This document shows positions 6,629-8,499 of a stretch of 8,499 nucleotides of DNA, piece by piece. The translations under genes were made by a program, and so were the position numbers. Numbering within the stretch: position 1 is the first letter of the stretch; every line of letters starts with the position of its first letter. This DNA comes from MKRK01 sp001896915 (lineage in GTDB: Bacteria; Bacillota; Clostridia; Oscillospirales; Acutalibacteraceae), in NCBI GenBank assembly GCA_937973935.1, contig CALJJF010000005.1, positions 1 to 8,499 on the forward strand, read 5' to 3'. The notes beneath the pieces were generated by a model. That model worked only from the letters and a program-made list of their open reading frames with translations, made no database searches and was not told where the DNA came from.

Positions 6629-7318
6629 TTAGTTGGTTCCGATTACTTTGCCGAAAACACAAACATCATCGCTTTCCAGCAATCTGATCGGTTCATATTT
6701 CGCGTTCAGCGAAACCAATGCGCCCCGGGACAGCTTCTTGACATAAGCTTCGCCGTTCAGCCCAAATATGCCAATTTCCCCATCGTCCAGCGTTTTTTGT
6801 TCTCTGATAAATAAAATCTGACCGTCATGAAACGAGGGTTCCATACTGTCTCCACTGACACGAACAGCATAGCTGGTGCCATCCGGTATTAAATGCTCGC
6901 CTGTTATTATTTCATAATTGTCACTGTCAAGATACATTCCCGTTCCGGCAGATACGGGAATATCATACAGACGGATTTTTTTCGCTTCTCCGGCATGATC
7001 CTCTTTTGTGAAAACAGGATCGGACTTTAACAGATTCAAATAGTTTATGGCATGTGAGCGACCTTTTTCGTTTAGTCCATATAGAAGCGACTCATGAGTA
7101 TGACCTTTCTTACCAGTCAGAAGATACATCACATCTGCATGATACGCCTTACAAAGAACCGCAAACTGTTCAAGGTCAGGTTTATGCTTGCCGGTTTCCC
7201 AACTGGATATGGCATAGGGCTTAACCGAAAATCCCAGCTTTGAAAAGTATTCCGAAACATCAGTCTGTGTTAAGTTCGCGTCAGTTCTTGCTTGTTTTAT
7301 GCGTTCAAAAAACTCCAT
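6629..7318 (-). CDS. XRE-family repressor with S24 (LexA/CI/UmuD-like) self-cleavage domain
   Basis: The 229-residue protein has an N-terminal Cro/CI-type helix-turn-helix (about 4-68; LTQTDVSEYF and AISSWETGKHKPDLEQFAVLC), a linker of about 45 residues, and a C-terminal S24 peptidase fold. The likely cleavage bond is Ala124-Gly125 in PVSAGTG; the dyad is Ser158 in SGDSMEPSF and Lys194 in AYVKKL. Spacings (34 from cleavage site to Ser, 36 from Ser to Lys) agree with E. coli LexA (35 and 37), so RecA-stimulated self-cleavage is expected. GGAGG stands 8 bases before the ATG. The promoter region carries repeated dyads that are the best candidates for its own operators. It is first in the operon with a Y-family polymerase and SRAP. 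It is probably a cassette-specific SOS-like repressor and could also serve as a UmuD-like partner after cleavage. It may be of prophage origin. Confidence 0.9.
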   Translation of the reverse strand: MEFFERIKQARTDANLTQTDVSEYFSKLGFSVKPYAISSWETGKHKPDLEQFAVLCKAYHADVMYLLTGKKGHTHESLLYGLNEKGRSHAINYLNLLKSDPVFTKEDHAGEAKKIRLYDIPVSAGTGMYLDSDNYEIITGEHLIPDGTSYAVRVSGDSMEPSFHDGQILFIREQKTLDDGEIGIFGLNGEAYVKKLSRGALVSLNAKYEPIRLLESDDVCVFGKVIGTN

Positions 7319-7338
7319 AAAATTCGCCTCCGATCATT

Positions 7339-7367
7339 ATTTTAACACAAATTGAAATGAATATCAA
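7339..7367 (-). promoter_or_regulatory. Promoter of the repressor-polymerase-SRAP operon
   Basis: On the minus strand, -35 TTGATA (7367-7362), a 17-base spacer, and -10 TAAAAT (7344-7339). The transcript would start close to the GGAGG ribosome site, giving a very short leader. The half-site TTAACACAA (7342-7350) overlaps the -10 and spacer, and a second operator lies just upstream of the -35, so bound repressor would block RNA polymerase. Confidence 0.7.
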
Positions 7368-7372
7368 TATTA

Positions 7373-7391
7373 AATTGTGTTAATCACGCTT
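7373..7391. promoter_or_regulatory. Operator O2 (imperfect dyad), proposed binding site of the XRE-S24 repressor
   Basis: AATTGTG-TTAAT-CACGCTT has the same layout as O1: its left half is identical, and the right half agrees at 5 of 7 positions. It sits 5 bases upstream of the -35. Its TTGTGTTAA word (7375-7383) is the exact reverse complement of TTAACACAA at 7342-7350, which I take as a third, half-conserved site. Confidence 0.55.
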
Positions 7392-7403
7392 TTATGTTAT
7401 TTT

Positions 7404-7422
7404 AATTGTGTTTATCACAATT
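7404..7422. promoter_or_regulatory. Operator O1 (perfect dyad), proposed binding site of the XRE-S24 repressor
   Basis: AATTGTG (7404-7410) and CACAATT (7416-7422) are perfect 7-bp inverted arms around TTTAT. The 19-bp length suits a dimer of a CI-type helix-turn-helix protein. It is the most symmetrical of three related sites within 81 bases in front of the repressor gene. The match is to sister sites here, not to a known consensus; it is unlike the Gram-positive LexA box CGAAC-N4-GTTCG. Confidence 0.6.
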
Positions 7423-7444
7423 CAGATTGATCTGCGGCTATCCC

Positions 7445-7582
7445 TTATGGCTTTTGATTTTTAGCAGTGCATACCGAGGTTTCTGTCGGATATGGATATG
7501 CATAAAACCGCGCTTCATATAATTACCAATTTCTCAATGCCAGTATTGTTAAAGGTGCCGTACTGTTCCTTTTCCTATTCAC
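7445..7582 (-). pseudogene. Short interrupted ORF with a strong ribosome site
   Basis: This is the only coding-like trace in the 7323-7621 gap. A GTG at 7582 is preceded by GGGAGGTG at 6 bases. It reads 19 codons (MNRKRNSTAPLTILALRNW), meets TAA at 7523-7525, then stays open in the same frame for 25 more codons (ending TAKNQKP) before TAA at 7445-7447. Reading through a single nonsense codon gives a 45-codon frame. It could be a small gene broken by one mutation, a 19-residue small protein, or chance. I recognise no family. It is encoded on the same strand as, and upstream of, the repressor operon. Confidence 0.3.
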
Positions 7583-7616
7583 AATTGACACCTCCCAATT
7601 ATATATCATATGCAGA

Positions 7617-7651
7617 AGCTCTTATAATGAATGGCATTCATTATAAGAGCT
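7617..7651. repeat. 35-base perfect palindrome over the 3' end of the small acidic gene
   Basis: Arms 7617-7633 and 7635-7651 are perfect 17-bp reverse complements (AGCTCTTATAATGAATG and its mirror) around a single central base. It contains the last nine codons and the stop of the gene on the minus strand. No U-tract follows on either strand, so it is not a standard intrinsic terminator, although the strong hairpin may end or protect that transcript. Confidence 0.8.
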
Positions 7652-7969
7652 GTTGTTTAAACTTACGCAATACTCAACTTCAAAATCATCACCTAATTCT
7701 TTAACAAGCATATTATAAGCATCTTTTGATCTTGTACCAAAACTATCAAATTGCTCATCACTCCACGCTGAAGGGTCGGGAGGATATTCCCAATTAAGGC
7801 TAGTGTCATGCTCGTTTTCTAGTTCAAGTAATAATTTTTTCAATCTATCTGATATTGGCAGCTCATCAACATGTATAGGATATCCAAAATCATTTCTTGC
7901 ATCATCATTATTTGCCCATATACAATAACCACCCCATTCAAATCTGAATTTCAACTTATATTTAGCCAT
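7622..7969 (-). CDS. Small acidic protein of unknown function, immunity-protein-like
   Basis: There are 115 residues, acidic and soluble, with no signal or membrane segment. The N-terminus is a strand pair rich in aromatics (YKLKFRFEWGGYCIWANND), followed by FGYPIHVDELPISDRLKKLLLELENEHDTSLNWEYPPDPSAWSDEQ and a helix with DAYNMLVKELGDDFEVEYCV. Small acidic proteins of this look, with a conserved SLNW-PP-P-W segment, are common as scattered orphan or immunity-type genes in Firmicutes; that is an impression and not a family assignment. GAAGAGGGG lies 9 bases before the ATG, supporting this start. No toxin gene is adjacent: upstream is the tRNA cluster terminator, downstream the broken short ORF. 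The last nine codons form half of a perfect palindrome, so the original C-terminus may have been rewritten. No convincing promoter was found in 7970-8102. Confidence 0.65.
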   Translation of the reverse strand: MAKYKLKFRFEWGGYCIWANNDDARNDFGYPIHVDELPISDRLKKLLLELENEHDTSLNWEYPPDPSAWSDEQFDSFGTRSKDAYNMLVKELGDDFEVEYCVSLNNSSYNECHSL

Positions 7970-8102
7970 TTAGCGGTACCCCTCTTCACTTAACGTATTT
8001 TTTATATTCTAGCACCATTTATTGAAGTATTCCAGTTTCTTTTTCCTGAACACTCCCCTAGCCTTAAAACGTTCGTTAAGGGAAGTGCTTTGCTTCACAA
8101 AA

Positions 8103-8137
8103 GAAAAAACCCACGCATTGAACAACCAATGCATGGG
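8103..8137 (-). terminator. Intrinsic terminator of the tRNA cluster
   Basis: On the minus strand an 11-bp stem (CCCATGCATTG with CAATGCGTGGG, one G-U pair; arms 8137-8127 and 8120-8110) with a 6-base loop is followed directly by six T residues. It lies 5 bases after the CCA of tRNA-Thr, so it ends the tRNA transcript. Confidence 0.9.
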
Positions 8138-8142
8138 GTCTT

Positions 8143-8218
8143 TGGAGCTGTTAACCAGATTCGAACTGGTGACCTCTTCCTTACCAAGGAAGTGCTCTGC
8201 CACCTGAGCTATAACAGC
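8143..8218 (-). tRNA. tRNA-Thr (anticodon GGT), CCA encoded
   Basis: A full 76-base cloverleaf reads on the minus strand. The acceptor arm is GCTGTTA with TAACAGC, then discriminator T and encoded CCA. The D stem is GCTC/GAGC. The anticodon stem CTTCC/GGAAG holds the loop TTGGTAA, with GGT at positions 34-36, reading ACC and ACU Thr codons. The T arm ACCAG-TTCGAAT-CTGGT is perfect. It is the last gene of the tRNA cluster before the terminator. Confidence 0.97.
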
Positions 8219-8264
8219 GTATTTAGTTTTATTAATAAGTGTTATATAATTCAGGTTTAAGAAA

Positions 8265-8307
8265 GGCACTTCCTCGGAAGCTGCACTGCCACCTGTGCTA
8301 TAACAGC
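8265..8307 (-). pseudogene. 5'-half tRNA-Thr remnant
   Basis: On the minus strand this repeats the first part of tRNA-Thr just downstream: GCTGTTATAGC is identical, and the six bases before it (AAATAC) match too, so flank and gene were duplicated together. The D arm is kept (AGGTGGCAG), but the stem is GCAC/GTGC instead of GCTC/GAGC, two changes that preserve pairing. The anticodon stem CTTCC/GGAAG remains, but its loop is cut to GA, so there is no anticodon. The T arm and 3' acceptor strand are absent. It cannot be an amino-acid acceptor. Confidence 0.75.
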
Positions 8308-8360
8308 GTATTTGATTTATAAAAGCTAGTCCTTATTGAGAATAGCATTGTAATTATGGT

Positions 8361-8433
8361 TTTACTTTGAGGATTATCCGCACATATTTGCATGCTTGTT
8401 TCGTACAGATAAGCAACAAATCCTCGAAGTAAA
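8361..8433. repeat. 73-base hairpin between tRNA-Asp and the tRNA-Thr remnant
   Basis: The outer arms 8361-8375 (TTTACTTTGAGGATT) and 8419-8433 (AATCCTCGAAGTAAA) pair over 15 positions, with one T-G wobble on the plus strand and an A-C mismatch on the minus strand. Inside, TTG-CA-TGCTT and AAGCA-A-CAA (8392-8418) can extend the stem. It begins one base after the CCA of tRNA-Asp. There is no U-tract, so it may be a processing structure or a small mobile repeat. Confidence 0.6.
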
Positions 8434-8434
8434 T

Positions 8435-8499
8435 TGGCGACCCGGAAGGGACTCGAACCCTCGACCTCTAGCGTGACAGGCTAGCGTTCTAACCAACTG
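8435..8499 (-). tRNA. tRNA-Asp (anticodon GTC), 5' end beyond window
   Basis: The minus strand shows 65 bases of a tRNA cut by the window edge within the D arm (CAGTTGGTTAGAAC). The anticodon stem CTAGC/GCTAG holds the loop CTGTCAC with anticodon GTC. The T arm GAGGG-TTCGAGT-CCCTT is followed by CCGGGTC, discriminator G and encoded CCA. It should be co-transcribed with tRNA-Thr. Confidence 0.95.

Noticed and set aside
6579..6662. 28-residue extension of the polymerase from a TTG start inside the repressor gene
   Set aside because: There is no ribosome site, and family members begin a few residues before the ILHxDMN motif, as the ATG at 6578 does.
8009..8269. 86-residue minus-strand reading frame across the tRNA-Thr locus
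   Set aside because: It runs through the tRNA-Thr gene and its terminator; the EEVTSSNLVNS segment is just the translated tRNA sequence.
8435..8499. tRNA 3' ends as phage or island attachment sites
   Set aside because: No integrase gene and no second copy of a tRNA 3' end is visible; the only duplicated tRNA part is a 5' half.
1..8499. CRISPR array, complete insertion sequence or rRNA genes
   Set aside because: No evenly spaced direct repeats, transposase gene or rRNA sequence was found on reading both strands.

Overview
The window looks like a chromosomal segment of a low-to-medium G+C Firmicute, probably a gut-type Clostridia. The support is strong AGGAGG-type ribosome sites, AT-rich promoters, tRNA genes with encoded CCA ends, and the protein families present. 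No gene gives a species-level assignment. Base composition is uneven: the left 2.6 kb is clearly richer in G+C than the AT-rich stretch around 2630-3500, so parts of the window may have different histories.

Layout. (1) 1-2564: the C-terminal part of a PucR/CdaR-type regulator on the + strand runs tail-to-tail into a two-gene minus-strand operon, a cytoplasmic two-domain multicopper oxidase followed by a 121-residue protein of unknown function that overlaps it by 4 bases. (2) 2800-3985: two small plus-strand genes, a DUF4375/DMP19-like acidic protein and a short, degenerate SLOG/DUF1273-like protein. They are separated by three consecutive hairpins and closed by a strong bidirectional terminator. 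(3) 3989-4669: a minus-strand NADPH-dependent FMN reductase with its own sigma-A-type promoter. (4) 4774-7422: the most coherent module, a minus-strand operon of an XRE-S24 (LexA/CI/UmuD-like) autocleaving repressor, a Y-family DNA polymerase and an SRAP (YedK/HMCES) abasic-site crosslinking protein. Its promoter is surrounded by repeated AATTGTG/CACAATT operator sites. (5) 7445-7969: a broken short ORF, a 35-base perfect palindrome and a small unknown acidic protein. (6) 8103-8499: a minus-strand tRNA cluster, tRNA-Asp(GTC), a 73-base hairpin, a 5'-half tRNA-Thr remnant, tRNA-Thr(GGT) and an intrinsic terminator.

How the parts work together. The repressor, polymerase and SRAP genes form a self-regulated damage-tolerance cassette. 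The repressor has the Ala-Gly cleavage site and Ser/Lys dyad expected for RecA-stimulated self-cleavage, which would release the operon. The polymerase carries QLMLF and the SRAP protein ends in QLSLF, and both match the bacterial sliding-clamp binding pentapeptide QLxLF. The inference is that the polymerase and an abasic-site protector are both delivered to the replication clamp, a bacterial parallel to vertebrate HMCES, which binds PCNA. This is the observation in the window most worth testing.
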